NCBI GenBank assembly: GCA_026168455.1
Contig: CM047426.1
Coordinates: forward strand, 46,192,973 to 46,256,972
Length of the DNA: 64,000 nucleotides
Direction: 5' to 3'
DNA from: Theocolax elegans
Lineage: Eukaryota; Arthropoda; Insecta; Hymenoptera; Cerocephalidae
In this document: positions 31,042 to 41,259 of the stretch, in pieces
Numbering within the stretch: position 1 is the stretch's first letter
Layout: every line of letters begins with the position of its first letter
Position numbers and translations under genes: made by a program
Notes under the pieces: generated by a model
The model's database searches: none
What the model saw: only the letters and a program-made list of their open reading frames with translations
Told to the model about the DNA's origin: nothing

Positions 31042-31321
31042 ACTTATAATTTCAATATTCATGTTGATATTTGCATTTTTATGTTATTAGGTTTATCGTT
31101 CTTAAAATTATTTTTTTTATTTTATCATGGTAATAAGTAATTTTTCTGATCTTATAATTTTCATTTTTTTGCTGCTTTTTTGCGATAAGTTTATAATGTT
31201 TTTGTATCGATATGTTATTTTTTTTCTTTGTATAATTTGTCAATTTATGCTTTAGTATGCTATCTTTAATACACAGTTTTTCATAAGTTTTTCACTCAAC
31301 ACGAAAAAATTTGAATTTTGT
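31042..31321. other. AT-rich spacer, nothing recognised
   Basis: T-rich sequence without a gene, repeat unit or RNA feature that I could identify. Confidence 0.5.
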
Positions 31322-31963
31322 ATATCGTCGGCTGAGTGGAAGAACAGTCTATCTCGGAATTTGCTTGGAAAACACCCTATCTCTCGATCTGCTTGGAAAC
31401 CGCCCTATCTCGGAACTTGCTTGGAAAACGCCCTATCTCGGAACTTGCTTGAAAAACGCCCTATCTCGGAACTCGCTTGGAAAACACCCTATCTCGCGCC
31501 TCGGTTAAAGAACGCCCTATCTTAAATGAAATCTTTCGCTTTCAAATTTTGTAGTGGCACCACTGCGCAACTTAAAAATTCTAAGCTTAAAAATCTCCGT
31601 TCTCTCAACTTTTTTTTTAACCTTTATTAACTTAAAACATTATTTAAATTGCATACATGTCGGCTGATATAATAAGTACTCGATACATCGCCCTGATAGA
31701 CAGATAAAGTCAGAGAAGTCTCTCTTTCTCTGAGGAGTCCCGATGACGCCTAAACAATTTTTTTCCAAATTTTAAACACTTTACTAATTAATTTATTTTA
31801 ATTAGAAAGACCGTATTTTTAAGTTGCGCAGTGCAAGTGCCACTACAAAATTTGAAAGCGAAAAATTTCATTTGAGATAGGGCGTTCTCCAACCGAGGCG
31901 CGAGATAGGGCGTTTTCCAAGCAAGTTCCGAGATAGACTGTTTTTCCACTCAGCCGACGATAT
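31322..31963. mobile_element. Foldback element with 28-bp subterminal repeats
   Basis: The ends are inverted: ATATCGTCGGCTGAGTGGA at 31322 and its complement ending at 31963. The left arm carries about five tandem copies of a 28-bp unit containing GCTTGGAAAACGCCCTATCT (about 31355-31500). The right arm has only one or two. Inner arms around GTAGTGGCACCACTGCGCAA and its complement also pair. The centre (31560-31800) is unique and non-coding. The unequal repeat numbers suggest slippage within one arm. Confidence 0.85.
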
Positions 31964-32269
31964 GTCGGTAAATAAGTTTTATAATATACTAGCCTTGTTG
32001 ATTATTAACATGTAAAGGAAAATGTTAATGTAGATTTATTTAAGTTTACATATACATTTACAATTTAAATTGTGTTGTAACATATATGGTCGTTTCATAC
32101 ATACGGAAACTCGTGTATACATATATTGTACTTTTGTTTTATTGGTGTTGTAAGATAGAATAAACTTCATTATTACAATTGATGATAAATAATAAAAAAA
32201 ATTATCTGTGAGTCGTGCACTCCGTGCAACACCTACATAATATATAGAAAAATTAAAACTAGCTAAAAG
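31964..32269. other. AT-rich spacer, nothing recognised
   Basis: No gene visible. A minus-strand frame of 86 codons in this stretch has no recognised domain. Confidence 0.4.
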
Positions 32270-33640
32270 TATAATTGCAAAGTTTGATGAACCCAAATTA
32301 ATTAAAATTTTAAAAATTAAATTAAAAGATGAAGTTTATAAAGTATTAGGAAATTCTAATATTGAAACTATTTAAGATTTAATCTCAAGTGTAACAAAAT
32401 TATATCTTTTAAGAAATAATTTTTATGTATTATATGGGAAATTGTCTCAAGTTATACAAGGGAAAAATGAATCTGTAGATGAAGAACCAGATGCTACTAT
32501 TAAAAGCTTTAATGACATTATAGATAAAGATGCAATCAAATATTTCAAAGATGGTTTGAAATTTGAAATAAATATTCGAGTTGGAGAATTCGATAATTTA
32601 GCATCAATGTCTATATAAGCTATTGAATTAAAAAATTAAATTTCAAAACGAGACAGCTTAAGAAATAGTGATTGTTTCTCTGAAAGTAATAATTTATTTA
32701 ATAATTCAGAAACACAAAAGATTTTAACTTGTCAAATCTGTAATGGTGGCCAGCATGAAGCACTATTTTGTCGAGCAGCAGGATGTGTTTACTGCAAAGA
32801 GACAGATCATTTCTTAAATAATTGTAAAGTCGTTACGAATAAAATCAATTTAATTTATAAGCACTGTAGCCAACCAAATCATTCTATAAGTGGTTGTAAA
32901 TTTAACAAAAAAATTATACATTTATTGTCAATATTGTCAAGACTCTTCACATAAAGTAGTTCAATATCCGTTTATTACAGAATATATAATTTGTTGAAAA
33001 TGTGGTCTTGGTGGATATAGTCCTTTTTATATAGTATGTTTTTTCAAATCAAAAGAAAACTGTGGGAGAAAATTGTGATTATTGTGAAAAAACAAATCAT
33101 TCTTGGCAAAATTGTCCAGAAACAACTTGTCTTAAATGTCATAGTGAAGGACACATAAGTGAAAATTGTGAACTGCATTCATCGTCTAAATGTGAACAAA
33201 TAAAATTGATGGTTGCGTAGTTTAAATCTCCACAATTACAAAGTTATAATGAACGAATGAACTCAAGAAATACAAATAGCGGCTTTGCAAATAAAAATTT
33301 TAATTATAATGGGAATAAAACGAATAAAAATATTTCACAAGAAAAAATCTTTAACTATTGTAAATTTAAAGGTCATGTAATTGATAAATGTTGGAAATTA
33401 CAGGCAGTAAAAAATTGTAATTAAACCGAACAACAATTGCAATGTTCATTTTGTAAAAATTATTCATTTAGCAAAAATTATGAAGAAAGCGTAAAGACAA
33501 TGCGACTGGTCAAGACCGCTAATTACCCTGTTTCAACGATAACAATAATAAGTATTAATTATGTTTGTAGTAATGTTTATTAGTACAAACTTAATATATA
33601 AAGTAAGCAAAATGCATCAACAACAAAAAGCTCAAATGCC
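32270..33640 (+). pseudogene. Gypsy-C Gag with an array of about nine zinc knuckles
   Basis: The frame, with several stops, first encodes a capsid-like region (SVTKLYLLRNNFYVLYGKLS, then IKYFKDGLKFEINIRVGEFD). From about 32730 a series of CX2CX4HX4C-type knuckles follows. Clear ones are CQICNGGQHEALFC, CVYCKETDHFLNNC, CDYCEKTNHSWQNC and CLKCHSEGHISENC. Degenerate ones include YKHCSQPNHSISGC, YCQYCQDSSHKVV, CGLGGY, NYCKFKGHVIDKC and CSFCKNYS. Typical Gypsy Gags have one to three. The nucleocapsid binds RNA. The gene is non-functional now. Confidence 0.75.
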
Positions 33641-33756
33641 AGGTTAAGTTTGTTAATTGAAAAGAAACCGTTGCCACATACAATACATTTAAAAATGTAC
33701 AACAAATACATTCTTTTTTGTTAGAAACATCAAAGAAATGGAATCTGAGGTAAGAG

Positions 33757-34498
33757 ATGCGGCCAGAGTATGAATGCGTTGAAGTTTTTGTGTATATATG
33801 CCTCTCTTTCTCTCTTTCCTTAAGCCTAAAATATTAAATGAAGTATAGTGACCGAACCGGTGGCGGAGTGGTGGAAACGCACCTCGGCCGATCGCGAAAG
33901 TTAAGCAGCGCTAAGCGCGGTTAGTACTTGGATGGGAGACCATCCTCGTGCGGCTTTCGTGATCGGTTAGGTATTTTTTCACATTCCACAACGCGAGCGG
34001 GAAGTGTGGAACGTTCTGTTTCGGTGTCATGGCCTACGCAATGTGACTTTGACACCCAAACAGAATATTTCGAAGACACCGGGCCATCTCGGGTGGTTGG
34101 GGATTAAAAAAGGTGGGGAAAAAGCACCCAGACAGAGATGGTGGGTAAACGCCGTTGAAGTCTTCCAAGCGGGGACAAACGGCAGGAAGTGCCAGAAAAA
34201 TGGCACAAAAACTAGTAAATAAAAAAAATATAAATAAATATTAAATGAAGTACTGTAAGATGTGCTCTTAATATCGAGTCATATTTCAATATCAATAACA
34301 TTATTAATTTTATAAAATTTAATATACAATATAAATAATATTTAATTTACAGTATAGTAAAATTTGATGATTCGAAAATTTACGATACCATATACTAAAA
34401 TTTAGTATAAATTGAGTTTGTGTCTCCATTAAAATACAGTATTGCAATTTTTACTGAAGATTATAGGAATATTTAATCATACATTTCTCTCCGTGTAG
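33757..34498. mobile_element. MITE inserted at the Gypsy-C gag-protease junction, hosting a SINE
   Basis: The right end TTCTCTCCGTGTA at 34486-34498 resembles the terminus of the 21191 TIR element and lies directly before the AGCGGAGCACAA of the protease motif. The internal text 34255-34400 has TAGTAAAATTTG-like words as in that element. The left end near 33757 (GCGGCCAGAGTATGAATG) is only a degenerate match to the expected inverted terminus, so this boundary is uncertain. The SINE at 33846-34235 lies inside it. Confidence 0.55.
33846..34235 (+). mobile_element. 5S-rRNA-derived SINE with 17-bp target-site duplication
   Basis: A 17-bp direct repeat, AAATATTAAATGAAGTA, flanks the body at 33829-33845 and 34236-34252. 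The first 125 bp or so are a 5S rRNA derivative: AGTTAAGCAGCGCTAAGCGC is followed by GGTTAGTACTTGGATGGGAG, covering the internal control region of 5S genes. A unique 250-bp body with GC-rich text follows, and a tail of TAAATAAAAAAAATATAAAT. This is the structure of a SINE3-class retroposon, mobilised in trans by a LINE. A 72-codon frame at 34004 is incidental. Confidence 0.9.
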
Positions 34499-35140
34499 CG
34501 GAGCACAAATTAGTCTTATTAAAAAAGATAATATTCCATTCAATTTGATAAATAATAAAGAAAGAATTTTAATATCAGGCATAACCGATAAGGTAAGTAA
34601 AACATTAGGTACTATAAATTTAGCAATATATAATGTTAATTTTTAATTTTATGTATCTTCGGAAGATTTTTTAATACCATATGATGGCAAATTGGAATAA
34701 AGGTTCTTATGCAGCAAAAACTTGGTTTAGATAAGGGTTACTTAGAAATTAATAATAATAAATTTAAAATTCAGTCAAATGAGCTGCAGTCATTAAAAAT
34801 TAAAGAGAATACTATACATACAATAACAGATAATTTAGAAGAGGAAATTAAAGGGAATAGTTAATAGTTGTGTTGAAAATACAGAAAGATATAAATTCAC
34901 AGAACAATTAGTCAAAGATGTTTAAAATTTTTTTAACACAATAGAAAATATTCATGATGGAAGCTGTAAACAAATGAATCAAGATAAAGCTTAAAAAATA
35001 ATTATATATATTTATTCTGAGAAAAGCAATAATTTAATTGATTTTTCCACAGATATTGATACAATAAAACTAACTGATAGCTTAATTACTTCAAAAACAC
35101 CAATTTTGATTGAAAAAGATAATGTTGAAAGTATAATAGC
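34499..35140 (+). pseudogene. Gypsy-C protease and start of pol
   Basis: The text SGAQISLIKKDNIPFNL resumes right after the MITE, followed by SSEDFLIPYDGKLE; this is the retropepsin active-site loop and flap region. The catalytic aspartate codon is lost at the insertion point. Further frames to 35140 carry stops but read like pol linker (LKIKENTIHTITDN). The reading is interrupted at 35141 by a palindromic element. Confidence 0.7.
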
Positions 35141-35699
35141 CCTATCAGCACACAATGTCTAAAAAACGTTTAAATTACGTTGCGGCTAAAACCTTTAAAC
35201 GTTAGAATTTAATACTTGAAAAACGTTTGAACTACGTTAAAATTTGGTTAAAATGTCCTCTTTAATTTTAGGAAAGTAATATTTTTTAACGTATTTCAAA
35301 CGTATTTTTAACGTTGGATAAACAAAATTATCCGATGTATATTATTATGGAGCATGCGCAGTTGTTACTTATCAATTGTAGCTATGCGCAAATGCTATTT
35401 TTATATTTATTGATAAATATAAATCATTTACATGTGCAAAAATGACAATTGCGCATAGCTACAATTGATAAGTAACAACTGCGCATGCTCCATAATAATA
35501 TACATCGGATAATTTTGTTTATCCAACGTTAAAAATACGTTTGAAATACGTTAAAAAATATTACTTTCCTAAAATTAAAGAGGACATTTTCACCAAATTT
35601 AAACGTAGTTCAAACGTTTTTCAAGTATTAAATTCTAACGTTTAAAGGTTTTAGCCGCAACGTAATTTAAACGTTTTTAAGACATTGTGTGCTGATAGG
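35141..35699. mobile_element. 559-bp near-perfect palindromic (foldback) element
   Basis: The two ends are exact complements starting CCTATCAGCACACAATGTCT at 35141 and ending at 35699. Arms of about 240 bp on each side pair with only scattered differences (for example TTGGTTAAAATG against its partner CATTTTCACCAAA). A short A/T-rich centre near 35390-35450 would be the loop. It contains repeated AAACGTTT- and AACGTA-like words and has no coding capacity. It is inserted in Gypsy-C pol. Confidence 0.92.
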
Positions 35700-36264
35700 A
35701 AGATTCATGGGTAAATAATAAATGAGAGGTAGAAACTTATACAAATCTTGTAGATTTTTTACCAATTAAACAAAAAATATTGAACATTTTCTAGGAAATT
35801 TAAACGTTGCAATGCTAAATAAAAATAACAATAAAGAATAAGGAGATGTCATTGATAATTATTTTATTTTTGAAGAAATATTGGAAAATAATAACTTAAT
35901 CGACAAAGAGGATAAATGAATGAGAAATCAAATTAATTATATTACGTTAGATATTGACGACCTTCCTAATGATTTTGTTAATGTTATGATGTTCCAATTT
36001 TACCTTGTAAAAGTGAAATAATACACATGGGATCTATTTATTTAACAAAAAAACATACAAACAATATAGAGAGTGAACTATGAAGGAATTCAAATAAAGG
36101 GAATTAATTATTAGAAAAAATAGGTTTAGAGCATTTATCGAAAGATGATGGAAATTTAGTTCAAAGTTTTATATTAGAGGATAAAGAGTCATTTTGGTTA
36201 GAAGGTGAAAAAAGTGGTTTGTGTAAAATTGAGAAACATGAAATAAATTTCTTTAGCTTATAAA
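35700..36264 (+). pseudogene. Gypsy-C pol segment between insertions
   Basis: Plus-strand text with many stops continues pol between the two palindromic insertions. The part ending near 36264 (LEHLSKDDGNLVQSF-like, then EKHEINFFSL) is in the position of the region before the RT core. No catalytic motif is in this piece. Confidence 0.45.
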
Positions 36265-36268
36265 TTAA

Positions 36269-36653
36269 GGGGGTGGCATATCCGGTGGATTACCGACTGA
36301 GCAAAAAAAAAATTATTGCATTTATTTAAAAAAATATGTAATTTAATGCAAAACCCAAATACAGAAGCACTAGGTAATAAAATAATAAGTAATTCTACGA
36401 AGTTCCAAGTCAATACGATAAAGACACCCTAAAAAATTTCTGCACCGAAAATTACGATTATCTCTGATTTTTCGGTGCAAAAATTTTTTCGGGTGTCTTT
36501 ATCGTATTGACCTGAAACTTCGTAGAATTACTTATTATTTTATTACCTAGTGCTTTTGAATTTGAGTTTTGAATTAAATTACATATTTTTTAAAATAAAT
36601 GCAATAATTGTCTTTTTTTGCTCGGTCGGTAACCCACCGGGTATGCCACCTCC
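36269..36653. mobile_element. Foldback MITE with TTAA at both ends (piggyBac-type target)
   Basis: TTAA occurs at 36265-36268 and 36654-36657 immediately outside inverted ends that read GGGGGTGGCATATCCGGTGG and the near complement CCACCGGGTATGCCACCTCC. Inner arms also pair over most of the length (GACTGAGCAAAAAA..., CTACGAAGTT...). A TTAA target duplication is characteristic of piggyBac superfamily elements. It is 385 bp and non-coding, so it would need a transposase in trans. Confidence 0.85.
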
Positions 36654-36659
36654 TTAAAA

Positions 36660-38330
36660 GAAATTGCTGTTTAAGAAACGAATAAATTAATTAATAATGA
36701 TCTTATAAGAAATTCAAAAAGCGCGTTTAATGCACCCACTTGGTTAGTTGAAAAAATACCTTAGTAAGTAATGGTAAAAAGAAATAGAGACTTGTTATTG
36801 ATTACAGAAAATTAAATGAAAAAACAATTCCTGATCCTTATGTTACCTAGCAAAACAGAAATTTTTGATGAAATGGGAAAAAATAATAAAATATTTAGTT
36901 GTCTTGATATGGTTTCAGGATTTCATCAAATTAAAGTAAAAGAAGCAGATATCCATAAAACTGCGTTTAGTATTCATCCATTAGGGCGATTGAGTGTAAA
37001 GTTTTACCTTTTGGTTTAATAAATTCACCCAGAACATTTTAAAGAGTAATGAATAGAGTTTTGGAAAATTTAATTGGAACAGTTTGTTTTGTATACATGG
37101 ATGACGTAATTATTTTCTCGGAAACAATTGAAGAGCATATTCAAAGATTAAATACAGTAGTCAAAAAATTAAAACAGGCAGGTTTAAAAATTGAAACTAG
37201 TATGTGTAAATTTTTTCAAAAAGAATTGGAATTTTTAGGCCTTATAGTAACTAAAAATGGTATAAGAACCGATGAGAAAAAAATTGCTGCTATAAAACAA
37301 TTTCCCCGTCCAGAAAATGTTAAAAATATTAGGGAATTCTTAGGCTTAGCAGGTTATTATAGAAAATTTATTAAAAATTTTACTGAAATTGCTAAACTTT
37401 TAACAACTTTATCACAAAAGGAAATAAAATTTATTTGGAATACAGAAATACAAGAAGCTTTTGATAAATTAATACATGCATTATGCACTGTACCCGTTTT
37501 ACAATTTCTAGATTTTGATAAACCTTTTTTGATAACAACTGATGCTTCAAAACATGCATTAGGGGCTATTTTGTCACATGGCAAAAGTAATGAAGATAGA
37601 CCAATTGCATTCGCGACTCGTGTAATTAAAGGTGCTAAAAAGAATTATTGTACATATGAAAAAGAAGCATTAGCAATAATGTTTGCTGTTAAAACATTTA
37701 ACAAATATATTTTTGGAAATGAGTTTGTCATTATTTTAGATCATAAACCTTTATATTCTTTAGAAATGGCCGAAAATAATAGTAGAGTTCAAAATTGGCG
37801 TTTTAAATTAATGGGATATGATTATGATGTAGTTTACAAATCAGGAATAGTACTTTTCGATACAAAAGCGAAAGTGTTGATTTTCGAACGAGCGCGAGTC
37901 TATCGCCCGAGCGAAGCAAGGGTGATATTCGCACGAGTTGAAAATCATATTTCGCTCGTGTATCGAACAATATTTTTTGATATCGTGGGCGTAAATGCGA
38001 TTTTTAAAAGTCAAGCGGTGCGTAAAATCGCGTTTTACGCACACTGTATCAAAAAAATAATGTAAACGCGGATGCATTATCAAGAAATCCTGTAGAAAAT
38101 GCTATCATAAGCGTTACAACAAGCGCCCAAAAAGCTAAACAAACACAATCAGAAAATAAACAAATCTCTGAACCTATACAAGAATTAGTGAAACAAAATA
38201 AAATGATTGAAAGAAGTCATAAAATCGATAAGAATATATTAATAAATGAGAGTCCTAAACCGAAAAATAAATGGTTGCGAATATTAAAACAATGTAAAAA
38301 TATAATATAGTTCATATTATTTCTAAAGAA
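36660..38330 (+). pseudogene. Gypsy-C reverse transcriptase and RNase H
   Basis: After a few frameshifts (near 36765, 36840 and 37018) the frames encode RT motifs: KIFSCLDMVSGFHQIKV, then CFVYMDDVIIF with a YMDD catalytic motif near 37095, then FLGLAGYYRKF. RNase H follows with ITTDASKHALGAIL, TYEKEALAIMF and ILDHKPLYSLE. One frame is open at 37049-38065 because a 0.2-kb MITE inserted at 37850-38057 keeps the frame. After it ADALSRNPVEN continues the pol. Family function is copying RNA to cDNA; frameshifts make it inactive. Confidence 0.88.
37850..38057. mobile_element. Short MITE inserted in frame between RNase H and the pol linker
   Basis: Gypsy text breaks off after VYKSGIV and resumes with NADALSRN. 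The 208-bp insert begins CTTTTCGATACAAAAGCG and ends ACACTGTATCAAAAAAATAA, an imperfect inverted terminus around GATACA/TGTATC. It contains several GAACGAGCG/CTCG-type inner inverted repeats. It has no stop codon in the host frame until its very end. A short GTA on each side may be the target duplication. Confidence 0.65.
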
Positions 38331-38775
38331 CGAAAATTATTTGACATTAAACTGACTCTCTCATTAGAGAGAAAAATATTGAAATAAATAAATTTTTGAT
38401 TAAAAATGTGATCGAAATAGTAAACATCGGCAACAGGAAACTTTTTGTTTTATGTTTAGATATTGCAGAATCATGTAATAATGTAAAAGATGATTTTATC
38501 AATTTATTAAACATTAAAAAATATATTTTTACAGAAAAATTATCTGAATTATAGTACATCAAAAGATCTAGAAATAATAGTTGAATGGATAGAGATTTAA
38601 GAAATGTTACAAGAAATATTTTCAGATACAAATATTAATATAATAATATGTAAGAATGATATGAAATATGAAACAAGATGTCCGAAAAAGAATTAAAAAA
38701 TGTACCAATTGCCAAAGAAATAAATTAAGAAGGAAAAAAGTTAGACAACCTATATTAATAACAGGTACATCAGGT
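38331..38775 (+). pseudogene. Gypsy-C integrase N-terminal remnant
   Basis: After a stop-rich stretch the text VRKRIKKCTNCQRNK at about 38680-38724 matches the second half of an integrase HHCC finger, followed by KVRQPILITGT. The catalytic D,D-35-E core is absent because sequence switches to piggyBac near 38776. Confidence 0.65.
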
Positions 38776-39320
38776 GGTAAGATAAGCGTAGTGTTTGCAT
38801 GCTTATAACTGTGCACGAACCTGAGTTCTGTACCACTGGCAAAAAACACTATCAAACCAATGAGGATATTATAAAACCACGATGCATTCATGAATACAAC
38901 CAAAATATGGGTGGTGTTGACAATGTAGATAAACAATTGTCTATAACCGAAACAGTTAGAAAAACAATAAAGTGGTATCGCAAGTTATTTTTCCATCTTA
39001 TTGATCTAAGTTTATCTAATGCTCACTCTTTATATAAAATGAAAAATGAAGGACCAATGCCCTTTCCTTCATTCCGAATATCGGTTGTTAGATCATTATT
39101 GAAATTGGATAATACTAATGATAGCTTTTCTCGTCTTGTTAGCCCTCCTACTTGATTAGTTGGTCGTCATTTTTCAAGGTTTGCTACAAGTCAAAGGTGT
39201 CACTTGAGTGCTTTACGTAAAATTACTAGTCGAACAAAATACTTGTGCTCTGATTGTGATATTCCTTTATGCGTAGCTCCATGTTTTGAAGAATATCACA
39301 CAAAAGAGACATTATCATAA
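38776..39320 (+). pseudogene. piggyBac transposase relic C (C-terminal third)
   Basis: The plus strand encodes HEPEFCTTGKKHYQTN, EYNQNMGGVDNVDKQL and LSNAHSLYKMKNEGPMPFPS, then after one stop SRTKYLCSDCDIPLC and a final FEEYHTKETLS before TAA at 39319. It is close to relic A and shows the C-terminal cysteines that relic A has lost to the Gypsy-A insertion. The N-terminal two thirds are missing. Confidence 0.85.
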
Positions 39321-39329
39321 AGTCAAATA

Positions 39330-39490
39330 TTTAGAGGTGACAGGCAAGAGGATTCATGGAAATAAAGCACCGCAACGTGAGAGGCAAGGGAACTCACGGA
39401 AATAAAGCATCGCAACGTAAGCGGCAAGGGGACTCTCGGAAATAAAGCACCCTAACGTGAGAGACAAGGGGACTCACGGAAATCAAGCAC
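39330..39490 (+). repeat. 40-bp tandem repeat, about four copies
   Basis: The unit of about 40 bp contains GCAAGGGGACTCACGGAAAT then AAAGCACCGCAACGTGAGA. Copies differ at a few positions. It begins just after the piggyBac stop and leads into repeat S copy 2. Confidence 0.85.
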
Positions 39491-39720
39491 CTCAAAGAGA
39501 TCAAATTTTCGCCACATCCACGCTGCTGATTCTGGGTCATGCTAAGAGTGAAAAATAATATACTTTTTCATAATACAGCAGTGATAAAAATGCATGTAAT
39601 GCATATCATTTTTGGACTAAAATACTACAAGTAACAAAGTTGACCTTGAAATACAATTTTCAAGGTCAAGGATACCTCCTGAACATATTTTGATATTTTT
39701 TTCTTATTCAGCGCATCCAA
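39485..39720 (+). repeat. Dispersed repeat S, copy 2
   Basis: It matches 22771-22952 and extends further. It ends with the inverted repeat TTGACCTTGA/TCAAGGTCAA (39640-39670) also seen at 13087-13117. There is no coding capacity. Confidence 0.8.
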
Positions 39721-40600
39721 ATACGTCTAAAAGAACTCCGAACTCGCCAAATTAAATATTTAACATTGGACTTTACTTACCAAACGGGACTGGTCGATAT
39801 ATCGATCACCAATTTTGTCAAGCACTCTACGAGACATACGTTTTCATTTTATACACAAATATTGTGTAAAAAAAAGTCGAATTTCAACGTCAAAATCTCC
39901 GTCCTTAAAAGATTAATATTGTTGCAGGTACTCGAAGGAGAATTCACATGAGCGGAGGACCATCACTTCCTTCAACGAAGCTGGATACGGCTTGAATATA
40001 TTCAATGCACCTGTCAGATGCTGCATGGACCCCTTCCGTACAGGATACTTGATTAGCTTCTTCAGGACATACTAGACAATATGCATCATGGAAAATCAAC
40101 AGGGTATAAAAAGGATCACAATTCAGTCTAAGAAATGGCTGGATTACTCTGCTGAACATTGCCACAGTGATAGTGATTTTGTATATGTGCGTGTATTCAT
40201 TCCAGAAGTTTGTACTCCTCTCTCACAGTCTGGTCTAGCGAGATTCCGAGTGAGCTTTAGCATTTTGGTTTATTCTACAAACCGCGCGGCTTTGGAATGT
40301 TTATTTAATATAATGATAATGTAAATGATAATGTAAAAGAAAGTGTTGATAATTTATAATTGACTGCAGAGATAATATTGTAGTGATGATTCAGTAAACA
40401 TAAATTTAAAAATCGTTCAGAATTTTACAAACCTCAAGCGCGTTGACAACGTGGCACGTTAGTGCCTATCTTCGATGTCTCGGACGTACCACAATGTGCA
40501 CGTGGTAACCGAAGATCAACGAGGTGGAAAGATTTCATATATTTGATAAGACTTTTCTCGCAAACACGATATAATTATGTAGAAAGTTTAGCATACAGTT
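39721..40600. other. Unassigned stretch with weak open frames
   Basis: A minus frame of 73 codons at 39944-40165 includes DAYCLVCPEEANQVSCTEG and lies just right of an acceptor-like region. A plus frame overlaps it. I recognise neither. Nothing else is visible. Confidence 0.25.
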
Positions 40601-41259
40601 ACACTAAGAAAAAAATTTGGTCGACCTAACCAAGTTTTGGTTGGATCGACGAACCGCTTATTTCCCGACGGCGAACATAATATGTATAATATGATATTTA
40701 GTTGACTGCAATAAATATTTGATTAAACGAGCCACTTGTTTTTTTAAATAACTAAACATTTAATTAAGCAAACCTATTATTTAACTAAATGAAAATCTCG
40801 ATTGCTTGCGCCTACTTTCTACATAATTGATTCAAAATCTCGATATCTTCTTTCAACTAACAAATTGATAAAGCAATGAATTATTTGTTGGAGACAATTA
40901 AATATTTTGTTGAACTGACACAAATTTCACAAACTTTGATTTTGCAATATAATTGAAAACAAATATTTCATTGAACAAAGTAAAGATTTCTTGCGCCAAC
41001 TTTTCATATAACTGATTCAAATAGTATATTAATTATATAAAATATAATTTGGCGCCAAGGAAATACATTATCAATTGAAATAAATATGTTACTGATTCAA
41101 CTAAATCTTTTATTTAGTTAACAAAATTTTTTTCATGTATTCAAACTTTCTTCTTAGTATTCAAAATTATTTTATTGTGGTTTGGTACATACTTTAGCCA
41201 ACTGAAAATATTTCATCTAGTCTACGCTTATTATTTATGCATATTTTTTATCCATCTGT
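40600..41259. repeat. AT-rich degenerate satellite-like element, left part
   Basis: Loosely repeating words such as ACTAAATATTTTGTTGA and TTTAGTTGA recur in varying order. Similar text continues at 42552-43284, 49248-49841 and 50905-51170, so LTR and LINE insertions interrupt one long repetitive region. It opens with TCGACCTAACCAAGTTTTGG. The family is unknown. Confidence 0.5.

Larger units (their letters stand above)
32270..38775 (+). mobile_element. Decayed Gypsy element Gypsy-C with multiple nested insertions
   Basis: Gag, protease, RT/RNase H and an integrase finger occur in order on the plus strand. They are broken by stops and by four insertions at about 33757-34498, 35141-35699, 36269-36653 and 37850-38057. 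No LTRs were recognised at the ends; the right end passes into piggyBac sequence near 38776. It is much more A/T-rich than Gypsy-A and Gypsy-D, consistent with age or a separate lineage. Confidence 0.85.

Noticed and set aside
31692..31755. Hammerhead-ribozyme-like CTGAGGAG followed by TAAAC in the foldback centre
   Set aside because: A stem I of about five pairs and a GTC site can be drawn, but the conserved GAAA is TAAA and stem II does not pair, so I judge it a coincidence.
33860..33975. Possible functional 5S rRNA gene
   Set aside because: It is followed by a unique body and A-rich tail and flanked by a target-site duplication, so it is the head of a SINE.
34004..34222. 72-codon frame in the SINE body
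   Set aside because: SINEs are non-coding and the frame ends in the A-rich tail.
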